57,478 nt of DNA from contig NZ_LBMG01000014.1 in the NCBI RefSeq assembly GCF_001005315.1, positions 1 to 57,478 on the forward strand, written 5' to 3'. Numbering within the stretch: the first letter of the stretch is position 1; each line of letters starts with the position of its first letter. This DNA comes from Kordia jejudonensis (GTDB lineage: Bacteria > Bacteroidota > Bacteroidia > Flavobacteriales > Flavobacteriaceae). Made by a program: the position numbers and the translations under genes. Shown piece after piece: positions 27,886-36,339 of this stretch. The notes beneath the pieces were generated by a model. It did no database searches. It had not been told where the DNA came from and saw only the letters and a list, made by a program, of their open reading frames with translations.

Positions 27886-28944
27886 ATGCTTCCCAATTTA
27901 AATCCTTTGCGTTTTCTATTAGCGCTTCTTGTGATGGTTTTTCATATTCCAGAATTTTTCAGAAATCGAGAATTGCCATATTTTAATGATGGTGCTATTT
28001 TTCATAGAGGTTTAGAAGCTGTATATGTTTTTTTTGTATTAAGTGGATTTTTAATTATTCGCTTGCTGTACAAAGAAGTAGTTAACAAAGGGAAAATTGA
28101 CATTAAAAACTTTTACATGCGGCGTATTTTACGAATTTACCCGCTGTATTTTGTGATTATGATCACAGGATTTTTATACTACAATGTAGTGTTGGATCTT
28201 GTTGGAATTCCGTATGAGAACGATTATAATATTGTAAATGCTATCTTGTTATTTACGTTTTTCATGCCCAATGTTGGAACCGTTTTATATCATCCTGGTG
28301 GCGTACTTGAAATATTATGGTCCATTGGACTAGAAGAACAATTTTATTTACTAACTCCGCCAATATTACTGTTTTTACGCAAGCAATTTTTTATAAAATT
28401 CTTACTCTTTTTTACGATTGTTTACTTTGCGTTATTTGCAAGTGATATATTTCCGTTTTTAAAACGATTCGATTTTCTGTTTTTCTATTTTTCAGCAGGC
28501 GGTTTGTTTGCCATACTTCACGAACGATATAATTTGGGTAATGCAATACATAAATACTTGAAAATTGGTATTCTAGCACTTTTTATACTTTACTTTTGCA
28601 CAGATATCATCAAAGGAATTAATATAAATTTATACCACTTTATAAGCATGGTATTATTTAGTTTTGTAATATTGACCCTAAGTTACAAACCTGTGATTAC
28701 GATACGAAATGCTTCGTTGAATTATTTAGGAAAAATATCATACGGAATATATATGTATCATCCTTTAGTGATGCAATTGGTAGGATTGTTATTGCTTAAA
28801 TTAGTAGCCAAAATTGACATGCCAGCCATTGTAATTGTGCTACTTTCGTATGGACTTGTGTTTGGAGTAACATTGATAGTATCGCATTTTTCATATGTGT
28901 ACTTTGAAAAACCATTTTTAAAACTAAAAAATAAATTTAGATAA
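27886..28944 (+). CDS. Acyltransferase family 3 (OafA/YrhL-like) membrane protein
   Basis: The protein has about 352 residues and about ten membrane spans. It carries the hallmarks of the acyltransferase-3 family: N-terminal LNPLRFLLALLVMVFHIPEF with the conserved Arg and His, GLEAVYVFFVLSGFLI, FYMRRILRIYPLYFV and WSIGLEEQFYLL. These proteins move acetyl or other acyl groups onto extracytoplasmic sugars such as O-antigen, capsule or peptidoglycan. The ATG at 27886 is preferred over a TTG one codon earlier. It is 7 bases from glmM and likely cotranscribed, so a cell-surface sugar substrate is plausible. Confidence 0.9.
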   Translation: MLPNLNPLRFLLALLVMVFHIPEFFRNRELPYFNDGAIFHRGLEAVYVFFVLSGFLIIRLLYKEVVNKGKIDIKNFYMRRILRIYPLYFVIMITGFLYYNVVLDLVGIPYENDYNIVNAILLFTFFMPNVGTVLYHPGGVLEILWSIGLEEQFYLLTPPILLFLRKQFFIKFLLFFTIVYFALFASDIFPFLKRFDFLFFYFSAGGLFAILHERYNLGNAIHKYLKIGILALFILYFCTDIIKGININLYHFISMVLFSFVILTLSYKPVITIRNASLNYLGKISYGIYMYHPLVMQLVGLLLLKLVAKIDMPAIVIVLLSYGLVFGVTLIVSHFSYVYFEKPFLKLKNKFR

Positions 28945-28951
28945 GATAATT

Positions 28952-30340
28952 ATGACTTTAATCAAATCAATTTCAGGAATTCGTGGAACGATCGGAGGAA
29001 ATGTTGGCGACAATTTAACGCCAATTGATGCAGTAAAATTTGCAAGTGCTTACGGAACTTGGTTGAAAAAAGAATATAACAAATCAAAACTTACTGTAGT
29101 TATTGGAAGAGATGCCAGAATTTCTGGAGCTATGATTCAAAGTTTAGTAGTCAATACCTTAGTTGGTTTAGGAATTGATGTCATTGATCTTGGATTATCA
29201 ACAACACCAACGGTAGAAGTTGCCGTTCCTTTAGAAAAAGCGGATGGCGGAATTATTTTAACGGCAAGTCACAATCCAAAACAATGGAATGCATTAAAAC
29301 TCTTGAATCATAAAGGAGAATTCCTAAATGGAGCTGATGGAGCGCAAATTTTAGAAATTGCCGAAAGTGACGATTTCGATTTTGCCGAAGTAGACGATTT
29401 AGGAACCGTAACACCAAATGATACGTACATTACCAAACATATTGAAGAAGTACTAAATCTTCCACTTGTTGATGCAGAAGTAATCAAAAAAGCCAATTTT
29501 AAAGTGGTTGTTGATGGTGTAAATTCTACTGGAGGAATTGCCATTCCGCAACTATTACGCGCATTAAATGTTGATGTAGTGGAATTGTACTGCGAACCAA
29601 ACGGACATTTTCCACACAATCCTGAACCATTAAAAGAACATTTAACGGACATTTCGGAATTGGTTGTCAAAGAAAAGGCAGATTTCGGAGTTGTGGTTGA
29701 TCCAGATGTGGATCGTTTGGCATTTATATGTGATGACGGCGAAATGTTTGGCGAAGAATATACATTAGTTGCGTGCGCAGATTACGTGTTAGGAAAGGTA
29801 AAAGGAAATACAGTGTCTAACTTATCGTCTTCTAGAGCATTGCGTGATGTAACTGAAAAACACGGCGGAACGTACCAAGCAAGTGCGGTAGGAGAAGTAA
29901 ATGTTGTCATAAAAATGAAAGAAACCAATGCGGTTATTGGTGGAGAAGGGAATGGCGGAATCATTTATCCAGATTCACATTACGGACGTGATTCACTTGT
30001 AGGAGTCGCTTTGTTTTTAACACATTTGGCTGAAAAGAAAATGACAGTTCGTGAATTACGCGATAGTTACCCAAGTTACTTTATGAGTAAAAATAAAATT
30101 CAATTGACACCTGAATTGGATGTTGATGGAATTTTAAAAGCAATGGAAGAGAAGTATGCAAGTGAAAATGTAACTACAATTGATGGTGTAAAGATTGACT
30201 TTGCTGAAAACTGGGTACACTTACGTAAATCGAATACGGAACCAATTATCAGAATCTATACAGAAGCAAAATCACAACAAGAAGCGGACGACTTGGCTCA
30301 GAAAATTATGAAAGAAATTGCTGCTATCGCAAATCTGTAA
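28952..30340 (+). CDS. glmM: Phosphoglucosamine mutase
   Basis: The 462-residue alpha-D-phosphohexomutase carries the phosphoserine loop TASHNPKQWN (Ser106), the metal loop DPDVDRLAF, the sugar loop GEGNGGIIYP and the phosphate loop RKSNTEPIIRIY. Together these four loops define the family. In Bacteroidota this type is normally the GlmM enzyme that converts glucosamine-6-phosphate to glucosamine-1-phosphate for peptidoglycan and LPS. A phosphomannomutase activity cannot be excluded from sequence alone. It is downstream of, and probably cotranscribed with, the acyltransferase gene. Confidence 0.85.
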   Translation: MTLIKSISGIRGTIGGNVGDNLTPIDAVKFASAYGTWLKKEYNKSKLTVVIGRDARISGAMIQSLVVNTLVGLGIDVIDLGLSTTPTVEVAVPLEKADGGIILTASHNPKQWNALKLLNHKGEFLNGADGAQILEIAESDDFDFAEVDDLGTVTPNDTYITKHIEEVLNLPLVDAEVIKKANFKVVVDGVNSTGGIAIPQLLRALNVDVVELYCEPNGHFPHNPEPLKEHLTDISELVVKEKADFGVVVDPDVDRLAFICDDGEMFGEEYTLVACADYVLGKVKGNTVSNLSSSRALRDVTEKHGGTYQASAVGEVNVVIKMKETNAVIGGEGNGGIIYPDSHYGRDSLVGVALFLTHLAEKKMTVRELRDSYPSYFMSKNKIQLTPELDVDGILKAMEEKYASENVTTIDGVKIDFAENWVHLRKSNTEPIIRIYTEAKSQQEADDLAQKIMKEIAAIANL

Positions 30341-30365
30341 ATCATTTTATAATATTATATATTAC

Positions 30366-30391
30366 GAAAGCTGTCCAAATGGATGGCTTTC
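30366..30391. terminator. Terminator between convergent glmM and kinase-like gene
   Basis: GAAAGCTGTCC, a three- to four-base loop and GGATGGCTTTC pair with two wobbles, followed by T-rich sequence. It sits between the two converging stops and could serve both. Confidence 0.65.
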
Positions 30392-30405
30392 TTTATATAA
30401 AACAG

Positions 30406-31677
30406 TTAACATTCAAAGCATTTCAGTTTGTTAGCGTTTACATCTTCGCGTTCGCTACCTTTTAGTGGTTCTTGCAATAATGGTTTTGCATCCAATATAC
30501 GTTTAAATTCTTTAGCCAAATCAACCAATTGATCGCGTCGAGCTTTGATTTTATCAGCTATATCATTGGCATATAGAGCATACAATTCTTCATTCCAATA
30601 ACGAAGTGCATCTTCAATAACGTCATCTGTTAAGTGAGTTTGTATATAATTGGCCTGTCCAGTAAAGATTTCTTCTGAAGTATTGTGTAAAAAATACACA
30701 TCAAAATCATAGATAAGTCCTTCCATGTATTCAATATCATTTTGAAAAGGACGTAACTCTTCAATGACGTTTTCATTAGTTAAAATACTAGGAATCAATC
30801 CACTTGTATTAAAAAAAGCATTGTCACGATCTCCAGGAATTGGATAAGCCGTGTAAAGTGAATCATTTTTTGAAATGGCCCAGCCCCATTGTTTGGCATG
30901 TCGATCCCAATCGCCAATAACCAAATCAAATAACCGAGCTCTTACCAAACTTGCTTTATCGATCTTCAAACGGTTTTTCAACTCCATTTTTAGCTCTTGC
31001 AATTTTTCAGTATCTACCAGTTTGGTAGCATTTTCATAGCTTGTCCAATTGGCATCACCTTCAGTTTCATATTCTAATAAGTACAAGCGATTGCCATACT
31101 TTTCATTGTAGGAAGCTAAGGTTTTTTGTTTGGGTAAAAATATAGGTTTTGGATGTGTATGCGGAATTTTCACATTGTCAGAAAGTCTTGCAACTACTGG
31201 CGCTGCATATGGATGTTGAGAGGAAATTCCATCGATGATGATATTTTCTAAGTTTAATATTCTGGCAAATTCAGGTACTAATTTTTCTGGACTCTTGTTG
31301 ATGCTTCTCAGTGTGTATTCAATGCCGTTTTTTTTGCTTCTAATACGCAATGAATGTGTTTGTTTCCCGCCACCTTCTTTTAAAATTTCAACTCCACCAA
31401 AAAGTGTATCTAAAAATACAATTGGCAGTTTTACTTTTGCCGTCCATGCTTCGCGATAATTATCTCCTTGCAAAAGCGATTTTAATAAATCAGATTCGTA
31501 CAACGAACTTGCACTAACCAACACGGTATCATGTTTTTTAAAATTTGTATCATTCAGATCCTTAATATTGTGAATTGTACAAGTCTCAAAAGTATTATCA
31601 GCACTTGCTAATCGCATATAAATGACGGCGATCAAAATGACAAGTACAATACTAAGAATTTGAAGTGATTTTTTCAT
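30406..31677 (-). CDS. Membrane-anchored atypical kinase-like protein
   Basis: The 423-residue protein has an N-terminal anchor (residues 5-22) and a soluble outer domain. Key features are a Gly-rich loop GGGKQTHSLRI (about 102-112), a TLRSINK strand, a catalytic-loop-like DLVIGDWDRHAKQWGW (251-266) and PIPGDRDNAF (279-288). The spacing of a GDxDRHxxQW loop and a DRDN loop is like the catalytic and metal-binding loops of HipA/Fam20-type phosphotransferases. I have seen the same motifs in Bacteroidota phosphoesterase-fused proteins of unknown role. It lies 6 bases after the App1-like phosphatase gene. The kinase role is an inference; the Cys-rich C-terminus (KCFEC) is odd. Confidence 0.6.
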   Translation of the reverse strand: MKKSLQILSIVLVILIAVIYMRLASADNTFETCTIHNIKDLNDTNFKKHDTVLVSASSLYESDLLKSLLQGDNYREAWTAKVKLPIVFLDTLFGGVEILKEGGGKQTHSLRIRSKKNGIEYTLRSINKSPEKLVPEFARILNLENIIIDGISSQHPYAAPVVARLSDNVKIPHTHPKPIFLPKQKTLASYNEKYGNRLYLLEYETEGDANWTSYENATKLVDTEKLQELKMELKNRLKIDKASLVRARLFDLVIGDWDRHAKQWGWAISKNDSLYTAYPIPGDRDNAFFNTSGLIPSILTNENVIEELRPFQNDIEYMEGLIYDFDVYFLHNTSEEIFTGQANYIQTHLTDDVIEDALRYWNEELYALYANDIADKIKARRDQLVDLAKEFKRILDAKPLLQEPLKGSEREDVNANKLKCFEC

Positions 31678-31683
31678 GAAGCG

Positions 31684-32697
31684 TTAGGATATCAGTTGCT
31701 GTTTTTTTGCATGTACCATGGCTTCATCGGTGTGTTCAATTAAGATTACATTGATATCTGTATTTGCTTCTACAAGTGCTTTTACGTGTTGCATTTTTCG
31801 TTCATTCTGCACTGTACGGATGTAAATTGTATGCACTCTGTTGGGAAACTGTCGCGCAATTTCAACATATATTTCATGATCTAAATCTACGGCATCACCG
31901 ATCAAAATGAACGGCATATCGGGATACGTGTTCAGAATATGCGAAATTTTCACAAACTTATTTCTTTCTAAAAAGCTTTCTTTTTTCTTGTTTTCAAAGC
32001 CAATATCACGCAGTAAAAGTGTTCCTTTTGGAAAATCGTGAAATTTTAAAAAATCGACCAAATATTCGTGTAAATTCCACGGACTGTTTGAAAGATAAAA
32101 AAATGGATTTTCTCGTTTTCCGTCGCCACCTTTGTGTAGTTTGGTATAAAACTCATGCGAACCTTGCAATGGTATTCTATTGTTGCTGTGTTTAAAAAAC
32201 GAATTTACCACTACTTTCCATTTCAATGTAGATGAAAGCCCAGTATCAATAACCGTATCGTCCATGTCTGAAATAATTCCGAACGAAGCTTTCGCACTTG
32301 GAAACATGATAGCGTCTTCTACGGTATGTGTAACTTTTCCATCTAAAATAAGCTCGTATTTAATTGGAATCCACTCCGTTTCATCAAGAGATGCGCGCGC
32401 TGTATTGTGCGGCGCATCGATGTAAATATACCCTTCATTATCAGATACTAAGTTGTATGTAATATCTTGAATGGTCACTTTTACATGCGCATCTTCTATT
32501 TCATCACTTTCAAATCGTTTGTAAGAATTATAAAAATTTTTGATGAAACTATCTTCCTGCGAATGTGTAATGCCTTCATCTTCCAGAACACGCGCTTGGG
32601 CATGAATTGTTTTATCATTTGCATAACCACCAAAAGGCATTACTATTACAGGATCTTCATCGTCAATGAGACGTGAAATGAATCGGAAAAGCGGCAT
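31684..32697 (-). CDS. App1-type phosphatidate phosphatase domain protein
   Basis: The 337-residue protein carries the DUF2183/App1 catalytic domain: a HAD-like nucleophile motif SDMDDT with Asp144 and Asp146, a FYLSNSPWNLHEYLVDFL block, LLLRDIG and ILIGDAVDLDHEIY. Yeast App1 dephosphorylates phosphatidic acid; bacterial homologues are uncharacterised. I chose the ATG at 32697. A longer reading would begin at a non-ATG codon and run into the yqaE gene upstream. It sits between yqaE (8-base gap) and the kinase-like gene (6-base gap), so membrane lipid or stress functions are likely for the group. Confidence 0.85.
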   Translation of the reverse strand: MPLFRFISRLIDDEDPVIVMPFGGYANDKTIHAQARVLEDEGITHSQEDSFIKNFYNSYKRFESDEIEDAHVKVTIQDITYNLVSDNEGYIYIDAPHNTARASLDETEWIPIKYELILDGKVTHTVEDAIMFPSAKASFGIISDMDDTVIDTGLSSTLKWKVVVNSFFKHSNNRIPLQGSHEFYTKLHKGGDGKRENPFFYLSNSPWNLHEYLVDFLKFHDFPKGTLLLRDIGFENKKKESFLERNKFVKISHILNTYPDMPFILIGDAVDLDHEIYVEIARQFPNRVHTIYIRTVQNERKMQHVKALVEANTDINVILIEHTDEAMVHAKKQQLIS

Positions 32698-32705
32698 ATT
32701 GTATA

Positions 32706-32858
32706 TTATTTGTTTACGATAAATGCATGTATAACGCCTGGTAACCAAGCTAATAACGTTAATAAAATACTAACTAACAAAGTTGTACTCAATCCGTGTT
32801 TGATAGCAACAGCTACAGGTGGAAAAATAATGTTTAAAATAATGATTAAAATTGACAT
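32706..32858 (-). CDS. yqaE: YqaE/Pmp3-family small membrane protein
   Basis: The 50-residue protein begins MSILIIILNIIFPPVAVAIK and ends WLPGVIHAFIVNK. Two membrane helices, a conserved FPPxAV bend and the terminal PGxIHAxxxxx motif identify the Pmp3/YqaE/UPF0057 family. Members respond to salt or membrane stress in bacteria and eukaryotes and affect membrane potential. It is short enough to be missed by length-filtered gene finders. The start ATG at 32858 and the stop were verified by translation. It is the first gene of a tight three-gene set with App1-like phosphatase and the kinase-like protein. Confidence 0.92.
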   Translation of the reverse strand: MSILIIILNIIFPPVAVAIKHGLSTTLLVSILLTLLAWLPGVIHAFIVNK

Positions 32859-33083
32859 AATATTTGTTTTTATGGTTAAGTGTAAAATTAAGTATGTGAA
32901 ATTTTTTAACTTGACGGTATCACTTGAATGATTGACTCAAATGCACATAATTGAATCACGGAAGTACAATTACTTTCAATATCTTTGTTAAAATGGGAGT
33001 TGCGAATTATTTTAATACTATTAAAGTGTAACAATACTTTGCATTGCGCTACCTATTTTACAATACATACAACTTATTGCATT

Positions 33084-33554
33084 ATGGAAACCACTTATAC
33101 AATTTGGAAAGAAAAGACAATTCGCAGTTTAGACGACAAAACAGCTTCATTCTCTGAAACGTTACATAAAAAAGTAGAAACGGATTATTTGAAACGTTTG
33201 TTAGAAAAAATGGCAACTCATGCCGCATCTCCAGAAGATTTACGAGATTTTCAACAGCAAATGGACGCACTTGTAGCAGCAATTCCGTCAATAACAGGTT
33301 TTCAAGATAAAAAACTACGACGTGATTTTATCAAAAAGAAAGCAAAAATTAAGAATACAGCGACTTCAAAGCACAAACTTGTGAATAAAGGTTATTATAT
33401 AGGTATTTGGATTGCTTTAGGAGTAGCACTTGGAATGCCATGGGGCGTAGCTTTTGGAAATGTAGCATTGGGTTTACCAATTGGGATAGCAATAGGTGTT
33501 GCCGTTGGTAGTTCACTAGATGCAAAAGCAGCAAAAGAAGGCAGAGTTCTTTAA
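33084..33554 (+). CDS. Conserved hypothetical protein with glycine-rich membrane segment
   Basis: The 156-residue protein begins METTYTIWKEKT. It has a helical charged N-terminal domain (1-100, with KKLRRDFIKKKAKIKN) and a C-terminal hydrophobic Gly-rich region (about 108-145: YYIGIWIALGVALGMPWGVAFGNVALGLPIG...). That region looks like two glycine-zipper helices. Upstream in-frame codons exist but the ATG at 33084 follows the intergenic region naturally. No family is recognised. Its stop abuts the stop of the convergent acyltransferase gene with no bases between. Confidence 0.65.
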   Translation: METTYTIWKEKTIRSLDDKTASFSETLHKKVETDYLKRLLEKMATHAASPEDLRDFQQQMDALVAAIPSITGFQDKKLRRDFIKKKAKIKNTATSKHKLVNKGYYIGIWIALGVALGMPWGVAFGNVALGLPIGIAIGVAVGSSLDAKAAKEGRVL

Positions 33555-34451
33555 TTATTGTTGATATTCTGGCGGCACTTTATCGCGGTGTTTCCAACGT
33601 TTGTGAACCCAATAATAATATTCTGGTGCTTCATATAATTGTTTTTCTAACTCTCTATAGAACAATTCTGTAGGTTCGTTTTCAGGATAATTTTCAATTC
33701 CTTCAGGCGTTAGCGGAATAAATGTTCCTTGGTAATGTCCGCGCTTTACTTTTTCAATCTTAAAATAAATAAACGGCATATTTACTTTACGTGCTAAAAT
33801 TTCAGAACCATTAAAACACGGAACTGTAATGTTCATAAACTTTGTCCAATAATAATGCGGCAACGGCTTTGGCGATTGATCACTTACCATATAATAAATT
33901 GCCAATTTATTAATCTCTTGATTCTTTCGAATCGTTTTAAACGTTTCTTTTGTTGTAATTAAGGTAGAATTTCGCTTCTCGCGGATGTCACGCACTAACT
34001 TATCAAAATACTTGTTTGTGAGTCGTTTATAAATGCCGTAACCGTGAAGTGAAACATACTCTTTTACAATATTCATCCATTCCCAATTGGCATAATGTCC
34101 AGAAATCAAAATAATGCTCTGTCCTTGTTTTTCATACTCGTTTAACACTTCAATATTCGGGAATGTAAAACGCTTGCGTAACTGCGCATCGGTAATTGTG
34201 AGCGATTTTATCATTTCCAGAAACATATCACACAAATGATGATAAAACTTCTTTTCAATTTTTAAACGCTCGGCATCGCTCTTTTCAGGAAAAGTCAATT
34301 GTAAGTTTTCTCGAACTACTTTTTTTCTGTATCCTATTACATAATACACAAGAAGGTAGCAAAAGTCAGAAAACAAGTAAAGCAAACGAAACGGTAAAAT
34401 AGAAATCAACCAAAGAATTGGATATATAATAATGAACGCGATAAGCTGCAT
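33555..34451 (-). CDS. LpxL/HtrB-family lipid A acyltransferase
   Basis: The 298-residue protein has an N-terminal membrane segment and the acyltransferase motif HYANWE (His119, Glu124) inside IILISGHYANWEW. YYMVSDQSPKP and a region ending YYWVHKRWKHR (the usual WxHRRWK-type close) complete the pattern of the lysophospholipid/lipid A acyltransferase family. It should add a secondary acyl chain to lipid A at the inner membrane. The ATG at 34451 is supported by the adjacent divergent promoter palindrome. The gene is convergent with its downstream neighbour and shares no terminator. Confidence 0.88.
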   Translation of the reverse strand: MQLIAFIIIYPILWLISILPFRLLYLFSDFCYLLVYYVIGYRKKVVRENLQLTFPEKSDAERLKIEKKFYHHLCDMFLEMIKSLTITDAQLRKRFTFPNIEVLNEYEKQGQSIILISGHYANWEWMNIVKEYVSLHGYGIYKRLTNKYFDKLVRDIREKRNSTLITTKETFKTIRKNQEINKLAIYYMVSDQSPKPLPHYYWTKFMNITVPCFNGSEILARKVNMPFIYFKIEKVKRGHYQGTFIPLTPEGIENYPENEPTELFYRELEKQLYEAPEYYYWVHKRWKHRDKVPPEYQQ

Positions 34452-34469
34452 ATGTGTGCTAAATTTTGA

Positions 34470-34487
34470 CAAATATAGCTATATTTG
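34470..34487. promoter_or_regulatory. Palindromic divergent promoter (two back-to-back -7 boxes)
   Basis: An 18-bp perfect palindrome (CAAATATAGC and its complement TATATTTG end) contains TATATTTG on both strands. Each copy matches the -7 consensus and points away from the centre. The distances to the two start codons are almost equal (18 and 20 bases between box and ATG). It would drive the acyltransferase gene leftward and the rhomboid gene rightward, with the two polymerase sites mutually exclusive. Confidence 0.55.
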
Positions 34488-34507
34488 ACACTTAATAAAG
34501 GCTATTT

Positions 34508-35158
34508 ATGATGAATTTAGAATTGGTAACCATTGTAATTATTATTGCAAACGTGTTGGTATCCATCAAAGGATTTGACGATTACGAATTTCGAAACAAA
34601 TATATTTACAATATTGGCGCAATCCAAAACGGACAGCATTACCGAATGATTACCTCAGGATTTCTACATGCCAATCCACCACATTTGTTCTTTAACATGC
34701 TTACGTTGTACTTTTTTGCAGATATTGTAATCATGAATTTTGGGCAATTTAACTTTGTCTTAATTTACATGGCAAGCTTGCTCTTGGGAAGCTTGTTATC
34801 TTTCTTTTTTCATCAAAATAACTACGCGTATACAGCTTTAGGTGCCAGTGGCGCTGTGACGGGAATTCTTTATGCGGCGATCTTGTTATACCCAAATATG
34901 GAGTTGTATTTAATGTTTATACCAATTCCGATAAAAGCATGGATCTTTGGAATTTTATACTTGGTATTTTCAATCTATGGAATGAAAAAACAACTTGGCA
35001 ATATAGGTCATGATGCACATTTTGGTGGCGCTATTGCAGGATTTGTCATCACATTGGCGCTTCGGAGTAGTATTATACAAACAGACACATTTATCGTAAT
35101 TGCGCTGGCATTGCCAATTATTGCGTTGTTTGTAATGATCAAAACGGGGAAAATTTAA
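34508..35158 (+). CDS. Rhomboid family intramembrane serine protease
   Basis: The 216-residue protein has six membrane segments, with the catalytic Ser in GASG (Ser114) and the His in HFGGAIAGF (His171). ITSGFLHANPPHLFFNMLTL and the YRMITS opening are conserved features of the family. It cleaves membrane proteins within the bilayer; the substrate is unknown. The ATG at 34508 has a second ATG directly after it. It is 13 bases upstream of the SGNH hydrolase gene and these are likely one transcript. Confidence 0.95.
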   Translation: MMNLELVTIVIIIANVLVSIKGFDDYEFRNKYIYNIGAIQNGQHYRMITSGFLHANPPHLFFNMLTLYFFADIVIMNFGQFNFVLIYMASLLLGSLLSFFFHQNNYAYTALGASGAVTGILYAAILLYPNMELYLMFIPIPIKAWIFGILYLVFSIYGMKKQLGNIGHDAHFGGAIAGFVITLALRSSIIQTDTFIVIALALPIIALFVMIKTGKI

Positions 35159-35171
35159 ACATCAGAAACGC

Positions 35172-36326
35172 ATGAAGAACTTCTTACATACGCTAAAAAA
35201 GTATTCCATCATCTTTGTCATAACGTTGATTTTACTCGAAATCGGTTCATATATTGTATTGCGAGTGACTTCATCATCCAGTTCAACAACTACGGAAAAT
35301 ACTTCTTCGTATACACATATTCCGTTAACAATTTACAAACAACAAAACGATGAAGGCGTCATACAACCTATACAAACGGCTGTTGTTCCTGTAAAAGAAA
35401 ACTACGAATCGCGTTGGGCTTATCGTGAATTTAACGTATCTGTTAAAACAAATGCGAAAGGTTTGCGTGAAAATGAAACACTAGAAAATCATGAAGTTGA
35501 TATTGCTTTCTTTGGTGACTCATTTACATTTGGTCATGGTGTAGAAGTTGATGAACGCTACTCTAACATACTGGCAGCTTCAGATTCATTACAAAAATAT
35601 AAAGTTGCAAATTATGCTTACCTAAGTGGTTTTCAACCAGAACATTATGAATTTTTCATTCGAAACAATAAAGATTTACAAGCAAAACATGTTGTCGTTG
35701 GAATGTATATTGGGAACGATTTAGCTTCGGATATTCAAGAAACAAACTATGATAGAACCACTAATAATTTGGAAATTCCGATGCGAATGATTTCGGAAGA
35801 AGGTTCAATTTATAACGCTCCAAAACTGTATATTTTTCCGATAAATAAATTGATTAAATACAGTTATTTTACAAAATTAGTTGTAAAAATGATCAATAGA
35901 TCGCATTACAGAGCGGTGTTGTTTGAAAATCTGTTGCCAAATGTTCCAAACAGTATTGCGTTAGAAACGGGACAGGAAAGTATTGAAAACAATAGAGGAA
36001 TTATTGCGTTGCAAGAACTTGACAACATGATTTCGAAACGTGGCGGAAAACTAACGGTATTGCTAATTCCACAGAATTATTTCTTCTCTAAGAAAAATCC
36101 GCACATTCATCCTGAATTAAAAGATAAAATTCAAGAAGTCATTAAAGGCGATAATGTCTACAAAGCCATTCAAACAGAACTTACGAAACGCAATATAGAT
36201 TTCTTTGATCCGATGCCTGTATTGAGTGAATCATCTTATTTTGATGAAGATGCACATTGGAACAAAAAGGGACACAAAGAAGTAGGAGAGGCGTTGGCAA
36301 ATCATATTGAGAAACTGCAAAAATAA
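35172..36326 (+). CDS. Membrane-anchored SGNH/GDSL hydrolase
   Basis: The 384-residue protein has one N-terminal membrane segment (residues 12-30) and a periplasmic SGNH hydrolase domain. Block I is FFGDSFTFG (Ser117), a GMYIGNDL region carries the block III Asn, and EDAHWNKKGHK near the C-terminus carries the Asp/His pair. Family members often act as O-acetyl transferases or esterases on cell-wall or exopolysaccharide sugars (AlgX/DltD-like style). No neighbour gives a substrate. It lies between the rhomboid and TPR genes on one strand. Confidence 0.85.
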   Translation: MKNFLHTLKKYSIIFVITLILLEIGSYIVLRVTSSSSSTTTENTSSYTHIPLTIYKQQNDEGVIQPIQTAVVPVKENYESRWAYREFNVSVKTNAKGLRENETLENHEVDIAFFGDSFTFGHGVEVDERYSNILAASDSLQKYKVANYAYLSGFQPEHYEFFIRNNKDLQAKHVVVGMYIGNDLASDIQETNYDRTTNNLEIPMRMISEEGSIYNAPKLYIFPINKLIKYSYFTKLVVKMINRSHYRAVLFENLLPNVPNSIALETGQESIENNRGIIALQELDNMISKRGGKLTVLLIPQNYFFSKKNPHIHPELKDKIQEVIKGDNVYKAIQTELTKRNIDFFDPMPVLSESSYFDEDAHWNKKGHKEVGEALANHIEKLQK

Positions 36327-36339
36327 TTATAAAATAACG

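Noticed and set aside
32698-32748. Longer N-terminus for the App1-like protein
   Set aside because: It would need a non-ATG start and would overlap the yqaE gene; the ATG at 32697 gives the natural family start.
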